Shown here: piece after piece, positions 1 to 7,251 of the stretch
Position numbering within the stretch: position 1 is the stretch's first letter
Layout: the number at the start of each line of letters is the position of its first letter
NCBI GenBank assembly: GCA_964550345.1
Contig: CAZJYZ010000003.1
Span: 1-64,000, forward strand
Reading direction: 5' to 3'
Origin: JAAEUB01 sp964550345
GTDB lineage: Bacteria; Pseudomonadota; Alphaproteobacteria; Rhodobacterales; Rhodobacteraceae
DNA: 64,000 nucleotides
Position numbers and translations under genes: made by a program
Notes under the pieces: generated by a model
The model's input: the letters and a program-made list of their open reading frames with translations, nothing else
Told to the model about the DNA's origin: nothing
Database searches by the model: none

Positions 1-141
1 ATTCGCTTTGACCGCAACGCTGCGGTTATCCTGAACAACGCCAACGAGCCTATGGGCACCCGTATCTTCGGGCCGGTTGTGCGTGAGCTTCGGGCGAAGA
101 ACTTCATGAAAATCATCTCGCTCGCCCCGGAGGTGCTGTAA
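1..141 (+). CDS. rplN: 50S ribosomal protein uL14 (L14), C-terminal part
   Basis: The open frame at the left edge translates to the end of uL14, with GTRIFGPV, RELR and FMKIISLAPEVL, followed by TAA at 139-141. Family knowledge: uL14 is a universally conserved large-subunit protein that binds 23S rRNA near the subunit interface. It lies directly upstream of rplX, the standard spc-operon order, with a one-base gap. The start and most of the protein lie outside the window. Confidence 0.95.
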   Translation: MRFDRNAAVILNNANEPMGTRIFGPVVRELRAKNFMKIISLAPEVL

Positions 142-142
142 G

Positions 143-448
143 ATGGCTGCTAAACTGAAAAAGGGCGACAAGGTCGTCGTGCTTGCGGGCAAAGACAAGG
201 GTAAAGAGGGCGAAATTTCCTCCGTGAACCCTTCGGCCGGCAAAGCAATCGTCGGTGGCATTAACATGGCCATCCGCCACACCAAGCAAAGCCAGAATGA
301 TCAAGGTGGGCGCATCCCCAAGGCGATGCCGATTGATCTGTCGAACCTGGCGCTGCTGGACAGCAAGGGCAAACCGACCCGCGTTGGTTTTCGTGATGAA
401 AAAGGTACCAAGGTACGTTTTGCCAAAACAACCGGGGAGGCAATCTGA
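143..448 (+). CDS. rplX: 50S ribosomal protein uL24 (L24)
   Basis: The 101-residue product begins MAAKLKKGDKVVVLAGKDKGK, a KOW motif diagnostic of uL24, and the length is normal. uL24 is an early assembly initiator that binds the 5' end of 23S rRNA. The ATG follows the rplN stop by one base, and the stop overlaps the rplE start by one base, so translation is probably coupled. Position between rplN and rplE is canonical. Confidence 0.97.
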   Translation: MAAKLKKGDKVVVLAGKDKGKEGEISSVNPSAGKAIVGGINMAIRHTKQSQNDQGGRIPKAMPIDLSNLALLDSKGKPTRVGFRDEKGTKVRFAKTTGEAI

Positions 449-1011
449 TGCTTGATGATGCAAACTACACCCCGCGTCTGAAGACGGCTTACAAAGACAC
501 GATCCGCGCCGCGCTTAAAGAAGAGTTTTCCTATAAGAACGACATGCAGATCCCGCGTCTGGACAAAATCGTTCTGAATATCGGTTGTGGCAAAGCGGCG
601 GTAAAGGACAGCAAGAAAGCCAAGTCGGCCCATGCTGACCTGACTGCGATCGCTGGTCAGATGGCCGTTGTCACCAAGGCGAAAAAATCCATCGCGACCT
701 TCCGGGTGCGCGAAGATATGCCGCTTGGTGCCAAAGTGACCCTGCGCGGTGACCGGATGTTCGAATTTCTCGACCGTCTGATCACAATCGCCATGCCTCG
801 TATCCGCGACTTCCGCGGCATTCCCGGCACCAGCTTTGACGGTCGTGGCAACTTTGCCATGGGCCTGAAAGAGCATCTGGTATTCCCCGAGATCGACTTT
901 GACAAGATCGACGAAAACTGGGGCATGGATATCGTAATCACCACCACCGCAAATACCGACGCGGAAGGCAAGGCGCTGTTGAAAGCTTTCAACATGCCCT
1001 TCAACTCCTGA
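448..1011 (+). CDS. rplE: 50S ribosomal protein uL5 (L5)
   Basis: The 187-residue product has uL5 hallmarks: an N-terminal YKDTIR segment, IPRLDKIVLNIG, the central FRVREDMPLGAKVTLRG and the C-terminal KAFNMPF. uL5 binds 5S rRNA and contacts the P-site tRNA and bridge B1b. The ATG at 448 overlaps the rplX stop, and length and position in the spc operon are typical. Nothing unusual is seen. Confidence 0.97.
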   Translation: MLDDANYTPRLKTAYKDTIRAALKEEFSYKNDMQIPRLDKIVLNIGCGKAAVKDSKKAKSAHADLTAIAGQMAVVTKAKKSIATFRVREDMPLGAKVTLRGDRMFEFLDRLITIAMPRIRDFRGIPGTSFDGRGNFAMGLKEHLVFPEIDFDKIDENWGMDIVITTTANTDAEGKALLKAFNMPFNS

Positions 1012-1033
1012 TCCGCGGGAAGGAAAGTAAGAC

Positions 1034-1339
1034 ATGGCTAAGAAAGCAATGATCGAACGCGAAAAGAAGCGTCAGGCGCTGGTGGAGAAATATGCCGCCA
1101 AACGTGCCGCGCTGAAAGAGATCGCGAATAACGACGACCTGCCGATGGAAGAGCGTTTCAAAGCGCGCCTGAAGCTGGCCAAACTGCCGCGCAACAGCTC
1201 GGCCACACGGTTGCACAACCGCTGTCAGCTTACCGGGCGTCCGCACGCCTATTATCGTAAGCTGAAAATCAGCCGGATTGCGCTTCGGGAACTTGGCTCA
1301 AGTGGCCAGATCCCCGGCCTCGTGAAATCAAGCTGGTAA
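1034..1339 (+). CDS. rpsN: 30S ribosomal protein uS14 (S14), zinc-independent form
   Basis: The 101-residue product starts MAKKAMIEREKKR and ends with RHxYYRKL-like and LREL...IPGLVKSSW segments of uS14. The length is that of the long bacterial form, and the CxxC zinc-ribbon cysteines of the short form are absent, as expected for C-minus uS14. It assembles in the 30S head. A GGAAAG ribosome site precedes the ATG at 1034, 22 bp after rplE. Confidence 0.97.
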   Translation: MAKKAMIEREKKRQALVEKYAAKRAALKEIANNDDLPMEERFKARLKLAKLPRNSSATRLHNRCQLTGRPHAYYRKLKISRIALRELGSSGQIPGLVKSSW

Positions 1340-1352
1340 GGGAGGGCAAGTT

Positions 1353-1745
1353 ATGAACGATCCTATCGGCGATATGCTGACCCGTATCCGCAACGCCTCC
1401 ATGCGCGGTAAATCCACCTGTCAGGCGCCGGCTTCCAAGCTGCGTGGCTGGGTGCTGGATGTGCTGGCAGACGAAGGTTATATCCGCGGTTATGAAGCCA
1501 CGACCGGCAAAGACGGTCACCCGGCTTTGGAAATCAGCCTGAAATATTACGATGGCGCCCCGGTTATTCGCGAGCTGAAGCGGGTTTCGACCCCCGGCCG
1601 CCGCGTTTACATGGGTGTCAGCGACATTCCCACCGTCCGTCAGGGCCTGGGTGTCTCGATTGTCTCCACGTCCAAGGGCGTGATGTCGGATGCAGGTGCA
1701 CGCGCAGCCAATGTTGGCGGCGAAGTACTCTGCACCGTATTCTAA
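1353..1745 (+). CDS. rpsH: 30S ribosomal protein uS8 (S8)
   Basis: The 130-residue product starts MNDPIGDMLTRIRNA and ends with STSKGVMSDAGARA and GGEVLCTVF, both characteristic of uS8. uS8 binds helix 21 of 16S rRNA; in E. coli it is also the translational repressor of the spc operon by binding near the uL5 start. Whether that autoregulation occurs here cannot be read from the sequence. A GGGAGG ribosome site lies just before the ATG at 1353. Confidence 0.97.
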   Translation: MNDPIGDMLTRIRNASMRGKSTCQAPASKLRGWVLDVLADEGYIRGYEATTGKDGHPALEISLKYYDGAPVIRELKRVSTPGRRVYMGVSDIPTVRQGLGVSIVSTSKGVMSDAGARAANVGGEVLCTVF

Positions 1746-1755
1746 GGGGGATCAG

Positions 1756-2289
1756 ATGTCTCGTATTGGTAAAAAACCGGTTGAGCTGCCCACAGGTGTT
1801 ACCGCATCCGTGTCTGGCCAGACCGTCGAAGTTAAAGGCCCGAAAGGTACCCGCAACTTCACCGCAACCGACGACGTGACCATCTCGGTCGAAGACAACG
1901 TTGTTAAAATTGACCCGCGCGGTAAATCCAAGCGCGCGCGTCAGCAATGGGGCATGAGCCGCACCATGGTGCAAAACCTCGTCACCGGCGTTACCGATGG
2001 TTTCAAGAAAGAACTTGAGATCAATGGCGTTGGTTACCGGGCCACCATGCAAGGTACCACCCTGAAACTCGCACTTGGCCTGAGCCATGACGTGAATTAC
2101 GACGCCCCAGAAGGGGTGACCGTATCCGCGCCAAAGCAGACCACGATCATCGTCGAAGGTATCGACGAACAAAAGGTCGGGCAAACCGCCGCCGAGATCC
2201 GCGCCTGGCGTAAGCCAGAGCCGTTCAAAGGCAAGGGCATCAAGTACAAAGACGAATATATCTTCCGCAAGGAAGGCAAGAAGAAGTAA
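1756..2289 (+). CDS. rplF: 50S ribosomal protein uL6 (L6)
   Basis: The 177-residue product begins MSRIGKKPVELPTGV and ends with RAWRKPEPFKGKGIKY, both diagnostic of uL6. An in-frame upstream start at 1690 would overlap rpsH, so the ATG at 1756, behind AAGGGGGAT, is preferred. uL6 has two similar domains and binds 23S rRNA near the elongation-factor site. It lies 10 bp after rpsH. Confidence 0.97.
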   Translation: MSRIGKKPVELPTGVTASVSGQTVEVKGPKGTRNFTATDDVTISVEDNVVKIDPRGKSKRARQQWGMSRTMVQNLVTGVTDGFKKELEINGVGYRATMQGTTLKLALGLSHDVNYDAPEGVTVSAPKQTTIIVEGIDEQKVGQTAAEIRAWRKPEPFKGKGIKYKDEYIFRKEGKKK

Positions 2290-2300
2290 GGACCAGACAG

Positions 2301-2660
2301 ATGGCAAACAGCAAAAGAGACCTGTTTCTGAAGCGCCGCCTGCGCGTCCGGAACAAATTGCGGAAAACCGCGAATGGGCGCCCGCGCCTTTCGGTTCACC
2401 GTTCAAACAAGAACATCAGCGTTCAGTTGATCGACGATGTCAACGGCGTCACCATCGCCAGCGCTTCCACGCTGGAGAAGGATCTGGGCGTGGTCGGCAA
2501 GAACAACGTCGAAGCAGCCGCCAAAGTTGGTGCTGCGATCGCGGAACGTGCCAAAAAGGCCAAAGTGACAGATTGTTACTTTGACCGTGGCGGTTTCCTC
2601 TTTCACGGGAAGGTCAAGGCACTTGCCGACGCTGCCCGTGAAGGCGGACTGAAGTTTTAA
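2301..2660 (+). CDS. rplR: 50S ribosomal protein uL18 (L18)
   Basis: The 119-residue product has KRRLRVRNKLRK near the N-terminus, LSVHRSNKNISVQLIDD, and the C-terminal FDRGGFLFHGKVKALADAAREGGL, all uL18 signatures. uL18 joins 5S rRNA to the central protuberance together with uL5. The ATG is 11 bp after the rplF stop. Normal length and context. Confidence 0.97.
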   Translation: MANSKRDLFLKRRLRVRNKLRKTANGRPRLSVHRSNKNISVQLIDDVNGVTIASASTLEKDLGVVGKNNVEAAAKVGAAIAERAKKAKVTDCYFDRGGFLFHGKVKALADAAREGGLKF

Positions 2661-2672
2661 GGAGACGATATT

Positions 2673-3257
2673 ATGGCAGAACGTAATCAACGCCGGGGAC
2701 AGCGCCGCGACCGCGACGAAGCACCCGAATTCGCCGATCGTCTTGTTGCGATCAACCGGGTTTCGAAAACCGTGAAAGGTGGTAAACGCTTCGGCTTTGC
2801 TGCCCTCGTGGTGGTCGGTGACCAGAAGGGCCGTGTTGGCTTTGGCAAAGGTAAAGCGAAAGAGGTCCCAGAGGCCATTCGCAAAGCTACCGAGCAAGCC
2901 AAGCGCCAGATGATCCGCGTTCCCCTGCGCGAAGGCCGCACCCTGCACCACGACATGGAAGGCCGCCACGGCGCCGGTAAAGTTGTGATGCGGACAGCCC
3001 CTGAGGGTACTGGTATCATCGCCGGTGGTCCGATGCGGGCTGTGTTCGAGATGCTGGGTATCAAGGACGTGGTGTCGAAATCACTCGGTTCACAAAACCC
3101 CTACAACATGATCCGTGCCACCATCGACGGGCTGAAGAAAGAAAGCAGCCCCCGTATGGTCGCGCAGCGTCGTGGTAAAAAGGTCGCTGACATCCTGAGC
3201 AAAGGCAACGCCGCACCGGCACCCGCCGAAGCTCCGGCCGAAGCCGCCGAAGCGTGA
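2673..3257 (+). CDS. rpsE: 30S ribosomal protein uS5 (S5)
   Basis: The 194-residue product has the S5 double-stranded RNA-binding-like domain (LVAINRVSKTVKGGKRF), GDQKGRVGFGKGKAKEVPEAI, and the C-terminal S5 fold (KSLGSQNPYNMIRATIDGL). The tail is alanine- and proline-rich (APAPAEAPAEAAEA), as in many alphaproteobacteria. uS5 helps maintain decoding fidelity and lines the mRNA entry channel. GGAGACG precedes the ATG at 2673. Confidence 0.97.
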   Translation: MAERNQRRGQRRDRDEAPEFADRLVAINRVSKTVKGGKRFGFAALVVVGDQKGRVGFGKGKAKEVPEAIRKATEQAKRQMIRVPLREGRTLHHDMEGRHGAGKVVMRTAPEGTGIIAGGPMRAVFEMLGIKDVVSKSLGSQNPYNMIRATIDGLKKESSPRMVAQRRGKKVADILSKGNAAPAPAEAPAEAAEA

Positions 3258-3268
3258 GGACCTGAACA

Positions 3269-3457
3269 ATGGCTAAAACCATCGTCGTAAAGCAGATCGG
3301 TTCCCCGATCCGCCGCCCCGCCAAACAGCGCCAGACGCTTATCGGCCTGGGCCTCAACAAGATGCACAAAACCCGCGAACTTGAAGACACCCCCGCCGTA
3401 CGCGGCATGGTGGCGAAGGTCTCGCATATGGTAGAGATCATCGAAGAGCGCGGCTAA
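3269..3457 (+). CDS. rpmD: 50S ribosomal protein uL30 (L30)
   Basis: The 62-residue product carries KTIVVKQIGSPIRRPAKQ and LGLNKMHKTRELEDTPAVRGMV, the uL30 pattern. In most bacteria rplO follows within a few bases. Here a strong terminator follows at 3484-3512 and rplO is 1.1 kb away, so this is the last gene of the upstream transcriptional segment. Confidence 0.97.
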   Translation: MAKTIVVKQIGSPIRRPAKQRQTLIGLGLNKMHKTRELEDTPAVRGMVAKVSHMVEIIEERG

Positions 3458-3483
3458 GCCCGACCTTCAAAAAGACTTAAAGA

Positions 3484-3512
3484 AGCCCCGGTGGAAACGC
3501 CGGGGCTTTTTT
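3484..3512 (+). terminator. Rho-independent terminator after rpmD
   Basis: An eight-base-pair perfect G+C-rich stem (AGCCCCGG at 3484-3491 with CCGGGGCT at 3500-3507) with an eight-base loop is followed by a run of Ts. It should end most transcription from the upstream ribosomal genes, separating them from rplO-secY-adk. Confidence 0.9.
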
Positions 3513-3528
3513 GTTTCTGGGCTCATAC

Positions 3529-3587
3529 TGCGAATGCCATTATATGTAACATAAAATCTTGCGAATGCCATGGAATATGTTACATAA
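3529..3587. repeat. Paired direct/inverted repeats before the orphan gene
   Basis: The 12-mer TGCGAATGCCAT occurs at 3529-3540 and 3560-3571, a 31-bp spacing. Each copy is followed by a palindrome-like half: TATGTAACATA after the first and its exact reverse complement TATGTTACATA after the second. The result is direct repeats overlaid with an inverted repeat. A candidate promoter, TTGCGA at 3559-3564, 16-bp spacer and TACATA at 3581-3586, overlaps the second copy. The layout fits an operator for the downstream gene. That role is inferred. Confidence 0.6.
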
Positions 3588-3635
3588 GTGGTGCCGGTGG
3601 GGCTTCCGCCTAGGTTATTATTTAAGGAGAATACA

Positions 3636-4154
3636 ATGATGCCTGTTATTCGCATATCTGACGCAACGTTTACAGACCTGAGAGTGCTCGCAACTTGGTT
3701 GGAGACTAAAACCCCCTCTCAGGCAATTGAAAAAGTGGTTTCAGAGGCAATGGAAGCATATGGCTTGGAGAGGGACGCGTTAAGCGAACTCGAAGCACCA
3801 GGCCTCTCTTTCACAAAGCTCCTCAAGGCATCTGTGGACCATAAAAAGCTTGTTAACCCTAAGTGGAATGGTTTGCTTTACGAAACTCTCAGGGCAATGA
3901 AGGAAAGAGAAATGACTTCCGAGCAAATCGTTGATGCTTTGAATATTCCTGCACGTAAGGGGGAGTTTGAAGAGAACGGGTATGTGTTTTATCCCGATCT
4001 CGGATTGTCTTTCCAAGGGCAATCGGCCCCAAATGCGTGGAAAGAGATTCAAAGGTTAGCCCCGCAATTTAGAATAGATGTCGAAGTATCTTTTGAGTGG
4101 CGAAAAAACCCTAAAGCTCAGTACCCGGGGCAAAAAGGAGAACTTCGCGCTTAG
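3636..4154 (+). CDS. Orphan protein of unknown function inserted in the spc operon
   Basis: The product from the ATG at 3636 is 172 residues; AAGGAG lies 8 bp upstream, which favours it over the weaker in-frame start at 3588. No family is recognised with confidence. The N-terminus (MMPVIRISDATFTDLRVLA) looks like the beta strand and helix start of a ribbon-helix-helix or antitoxin-like domain. The middle is helical and charged. The C-terminal half contains GYVFYPDLGLSFQGQ followed by NAWKEIQRLA. There is no signal peptide or membrane segment. Base composition is visibly more A+T-rich than the flanking ribosomal genes, and codons such as AGA, AGG and TTA are used. Its own repeats and candidate promoter lie just upstream. 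It has probably been acquired horizontally; a regulatory or defence-related role is only a guess. Confidence 0.75.
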   Translation: MMPVIRISDATFTDLRVLATWLETKTPSQAIEKVVSEAMEAYGLERDALSELEAPGLSFTKLLKASVDHKKLVNPKWNGLLYETLRAMKEREMTSEQIVDALNIPARKGEFEENGYVFYPDLGLSFQGQSAPNAWKEIQRLAPQFRIDVEVSFEWRKNPKAQYPGQKGELRA

Positions 4155-4431
4155 GGATTTTTAGAAGCCACGCCCGGCGGCACCGCCGGGCAGCGCCCGA
4201 CCCTCCCCACGGGAGGGCGCTTTTGCGCCGGTGTGGACTCGCCCAACGTTTCGGATGTGGCGGTAGAGTGCGATCAATAACCGGTGTGGGCGCCCACCCA
4301 GGGTCGGGCCCTGCCCTTAGTCTCGAGTTTGGTTTCAGCGGGCGCGAAATGCGCCCACCCTCGCTGCCGGGCGTGAACCTCTGTTGGGGAAAACCTACTC
4401 AAGGTCGGGTGCTGCCCTATACCACTAGCTC
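4155..4431. repeat. REP-like inverted-repeat cluster between the orphan gene and rplO
   Basis: This stretch has no convincing gene. A 17-mer at 4188-4204 (GGGCAGCGCCCGACCCT) recurs as near-perfect reverse complements at 4300-4316 and 4402-4417, each with one difference. The first copy sits among nested hairpins: CGCCCGGCGG with CCGCCGGG at 4171-4190, and CCCTCCC with GGGAGGG around 4201-4217 followed by GCGCTTTTGCGC. Mixed-orientation copies of one G+C-rich palindromic unit resemble bacterial interspersed mosaic (REP) elements. The hairpins could also terminate transcription of the orphan gene. Confidence 0.6.
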
Positions 4432-4460
4432 TTGCATGGTCTGACCCTTTTCAGTATACG
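4432..4460 (+). promoter_or_regulatory. Candidate sigma-70 promoter for rplO-secY-adk
   Basis: TTGCAT at 4432-4437, a 17-bp spacer and TATACG at 4455-4460 form a reasonable sigma-70 promoter about 95 bp before rplO. It would supply the independent start that rplO-secY-adk needs after the terminator behind rpmD. The call rests on motif match alone. Confidence 0.5.
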
Positions 4461-4555
4461 CCCCCGGTAGCCTTACGGGCTACAGAATCAAAATCAAGAA
4501 ACGCCGTGGTTGGCCCATTCGCTTCTGGGGTCACATCCGGCTTAGGAGAAGCGAT

Positions 4556-5029
4556 ATGAAACTGCATGAACTTAGCGATAATCCCGGTGCCACCAAGGCG
4601 CGTACGCGCATTGGTCGTGGTCCCGGTTCCGGCAAGGGTAAGACCGGTGGCCGTGGTATCAAGGGTCAGAAATCCCGTTCGGGTGTGGCGATCAAAGGTT
4701 TTGAGGGCGGGCAAATGCCGCTCTACCAACGCCTGCCGAAACGTGGCTTTAACAGCCGCAACAAAAAGAAATTTGCCGTGATCAATCTGGGCCTTATCCA
4801 GAAATTTGTCGATGCCAAGAAGCTGGATGCCAAAAAAGAGATCACCGAGGACGTGCTGCTGGAAACCGGCGTTATCCGCCGCAAGCTTGACGGCGTGCGG
4901 GTGCTGGCCAAGGGTGAGATTACTGCCAAGGTGAAGCTGAATGTTACCGGTGCTTCCAAATCTGCTGTTGAGGCAGTTGAGAAAGCCGGCGGTTCACTGA
5001 CCGTCACAACCCCGGCAGCAACTGAATAA
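4556..5029 (+). CDS. rplO: 50S ribosomal protein uL15 (L15)
   Basis: The 157-residue product begins MKLHELSDNPGATKARTRIG and continues GPGSGKGKTGGRGIKGQKSRSG, the glycine-rich uL15 N-terminus, then FEGGQMPLYQRLPKRGF. uL15 is a late-assembling large-subunit protein. AGGAGAAG precedes the ATG. Unlike the usual order, rpmD is not immediately upstream; the 1.1-kb intrusion described above separates them. Confidence 0.97.
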   Translation: MKLHELSDNPGATKARTRIGRGPGSGKGKTGGRGIKGQKSRSGVAIKGFEGGQMPLYQRLPKRGFNSRNKKKFAVINLGLIQKFVDAKKLDAKKEITEDVLLETGVIRRKLDGVRVLAKGEITAKVKLNVTGASKSAVEAVEKAGGSLTVTTPAATE

Positions 5030-5076
5030 GCACTTGTGAGGCCCGGCAAGGGTTCTTACATATAGCTGACGTTTTC

Positions 5077-5113
5077 AAACGCCGCCGGGGCCGGGAACGG
5101 TCAGGCGGCGTTT
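5077..5113 (+). other. Perfect 10-bp hairpin between rplO and secY
   Basis: AAACGCCGCC at 5077-5086 pairs perfectly with GGCGGCGTTT at 5104-5113 across a 17-base G-rich loop, ending 18 bp before the secY start. There is no long T run after it, so full termination is unlikely. It could attenuate transcription or influence SecY translation. Confidence 0.6.
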
Positions 5114-5131
5114 ATGATAAAGGGGGCCTTG

Positions 5132-6499
5132 ATGGCATCTGCAGCAGAACAAATGGCCGCGAATATGAGCTGGGGGGCTTTCGGTAAAGCCACCGAACTG
5201 CGCCAGCGCATTTTCTTTACGATCGGCCTGCTGATCATTTACCGCCTTGGCACATATATCCCGGTTCCGGGCATTGATGCTGGCGCGCTTCGCGAGTTTA
5301 TGGATCAGGCCGCCGGAGGCATCACTGGCATCTTGTCTATGTTTACCGGTGGCGCCCTTTCGCGGATGGGGATATTTGCCCTTGGCATCATGCCTTACAT
5401 CTCGGCATCAATTATCGTGCAATTGATGACCTCGATGGTGCCCGCGCTTGAACAGCTCAAGAAAGAGGGCGAACAGGGACGCAAGAAGATCAACCAATAT
5501 ACCCGTTACGGTACGGTGGTCCTGGCGACAGGTCAGGCCTTTGCCATGGCCGCAAGCCTGCAGGCAGGTGATCTGGTGACCACGCCCGGCATGTTCTTTC
5601 AAATCGGCGCAGTTGTGACGCTGGTTGGCGGCACCATGTTCCTGATGTGGCTTGGCGAACAAATCACGGCACGTGGTATCGGTAATGGTATCAGCCTGAT
5701 CATCTTTGTTGGCATCGTCGCCGAAATTCCTGCAGCTGTCGCGCAATTCCTCAGCCAGGGGCGTTCCGGTGCGATCAGCCCGGCGGTGATTATAGGCGTG
5801 ATCGTCATGGTCGTTGCCGTGATCGCTTTTGTGGTGTTCATGGAACGGGCTTTGCGTAAAATTCACATCCAGTATCCGCGCCGTCAGGTGGGGATGAAGA
5901 TGTATGATGGTGGTTCAAGCCATTTGCCTGTCAAGGTTAACCCGGCTGGTGTTATCCCGGCGATCTTCGCATCCGCATTGCTGCTGTTGCCAACAACAGT
6001 TTCGACCTTCAGCTCGGGCCAGTCCGGTCCGATAATGTCGACGATCCTTGCTTATTTCGGCCCCGGTCAGCCGCTCTATTTGGCGTTCTACGCTGGTATG
6101 ACCGTGTTCTTCACTTTCTTCTACACCAAGGAAGTGTCGTTCAAAGTCGACGAGGTGGCGGACAACCTCAAGAACCAAAACGGCTTTGTCCCCGGTATCC
6201 GTCCGGGTAAGAAAACAGCCGAATACCTCGACTACGTTGTCACACGCCTTCTGGTGCTTGGCTCGGGCTATCTGGCGGCCGTAGTCCTGCTGCCTGAGAT
6301 CCTGCGCACACAGCTTGCAGTGCCGTTCTACTTTGGTGGTACCTCGGTTCTGATTGTGGTGTCGGTGACGATGGATACGATCAACCAGGTTCAGTCGCAT
6401 CTGCTGGCGCACCAGTATGAGGGATTGATTGAGAAGTCACAGCTGCGCGGTGGCGGAAAACGCCGCGGCAAAGCCCGTAAAGGACCAGCACGCAGATGA
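5132..6499 (+). CDS. secY: Protein translocase subunit SecY
   Basis: The product is 455 residues from the ATG at 5132, which follows AAAGGGGG; an in-frame start at 5114 lies inside the preceding hairpin region. SecY signatures include LGTYIPVPGID near the N-terminus, the first-periplasmic-region FTGGALSRMGIFALGIMPYI, the cytoplasmic loop RRQVGMKMYDGGSSHLP, and FVPGIRPGKKTAEYLDYV. About ten membrane segments are visible, as expected. SecY forms the protein-conducting channel with SecE and SecG. The stop overlaps the adk start by four bases (ATGA). Confidence 0.97.
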   Translation: MASAAEQMAANMSWGAFGKATELRQRIFFTIGLLIIYRLGTYIPVPGIDAGALREFMDQAAGGITGILSMFTGGALSRMGIFALGIMPYISASIIVQLMTSMVPALEQLKKEGEQGRKKINQYTRYGTVVLATGQAFAMAASLQAGDLVTTPGMFFQIGAVVTLVGGTMFLMWLGEQITARGIGNGISLIIFVGIVAEIPAAVAQFLSQGRSGAISPAVIIGVIVMVVAVIAFVVFMERALRKIHIQYPRRQVGMKMYDGGSSHLPVKVNPAGVIPAIFASALLLLPTTVSTFSSGQSGPIMSTILAYFGPGQPLYLAFYAGMTVFFTFFYTKEVSFKVDEVADNLKNQNGFVPGIRPGKKTAEYLDYVVTRLLVLGSGYLAAVVLLPEILRTQLAVPFYFGGTSVLIVVSVTMDTINQVQSHLLAHQYEGLIEKSQLRGGGKRRGKARKGPARR

Positions 6500-7143
6500 A
6501 CATTATCCTTCTCGGACCGCCCGGCGCAGGTAAAGGCACACAGGCGCGCATTCTTGTTGAAGAGCGTGGTATGATCCAGCTTTCTACCGGCGACATGCTG
6601 CGCGAAGCCAAAGCCTCGGGCACCGAAATGGGGCTCAAGGTTGCCGCGATCATGGATGCGGGTGAGCTAGTGACAGATGAAATTGTCATAGGCTTGATTG
6701 AGGAAAAGCTCGAAGGCGACAATGCGGGCGGCTTCATCTTTGATGGTTTCCCGCGCACGCTGGCGCAGGCTGATGCCTTGGGTGAATTGCTTGAGAAGCA
6801 CGGCTCTGCGTTGGCGGCTGTTGTTGAGATGCAGGTTGACGATGATGAGCTCGTCAGCCGAATTACCGCGCGCTCGACCTGCGGAGATTGCGGCGAAGGT
6901 TACAATGATATTTCCAAGCCGATCCCGGCGGATGGAAAATGCGTTAACTGCGGCGGTAGTGAGTTCAAGCGCCGCGCCGATGACAACGAAGAAAGCCTGC
7001 GCACACGGCTGATGGAATATTACAAGAAAACCTCGCCGCTGATCGGGTATTACTATGCCAAGGGTGACCTTCGTTCGGTTAACGGGCTGGGTGAAATCAC
7101 CGAAGTTGCGGGCGAAATCGGCGATGTTCTGAACGCGCTCTGA
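6496..7143 (+). CDS. adk: Adenylate kinase, zinc-finger LID type
   Basis: The 215-residue enzyme interconverts AMP + ATP and 2 ADP. The P-loop GPPGAGKGTQA is at residues 7-17, with LSTGDMLR and FDGFPRT motifs. The long LID domain carries four cysteines (C129, C132, C149, C152) in CxxC pairs, which in characterised long adenylate kinases bind structural zinc; enteric enzymes lack them. It overlaps secY by four bases and is followed by a terminator. Confidence 0.96.
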   Translation: MNIILLGPPGAGKGTQARILVEERGMIQLSTGDMLREAKASGTEMGLKVAAIMDAGELVTDEIVIGLIEEKLEGDNAGGFIFDGFPRTLAQADALGELLEKHGSALAAVVEMQVDDDELVSRITARSTCGDCGEGYNDISKPIPADGKCVNCGGSEFKRRADDNEESLRTRLMEYYKKTSPLIGYYYAKGDLRSVNGLGEITEVAGEIGDVLNAL

Positions 7144-7163
7144 CACCGTACATGTCTTTAACA

Positions 7164-7200
7164 AAGGGCTGCACTATTTGTGCGGCCCTTTTTTGTTTTT
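7164..7200 (+). terminator. Rho-independent terminator after adk
   Basis: An 11-bp stem with one mismatch (AAGGGCTGCAC at 7164-7174 with GTGCGGCCCTT at 7180-7190) and a five-base loop is followed by a T-rich tail. It ends the rplO-secY-adk unit and uncouples it from rpsM. Confidence 0.9.
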
Positions 7201-7251
7201 TTGAGTGCATTCAGGTACGCTATGGTTCTCTGACACCATAAGGGTAGAATT

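Noticed and set aside
301..1035. 244-codon minus-strand frame opposite rplX-rplE
   Set aside because: It lies wholly antisense to conserved ribosomal genes and its composition is that of a frame shadow.
1618..2406. 262-codon minus-strand frame opposite rpsH-rplF-rplR
   Set aside because: Antisense to three ribosomal genes, no ribosome site and no family resemblance.
4223..4444. 73-codon plus-strand frame in the REP-like region
   Set aside because: It is built of the repeat units and ends in the candidate rplO promoter; no ribosome site.
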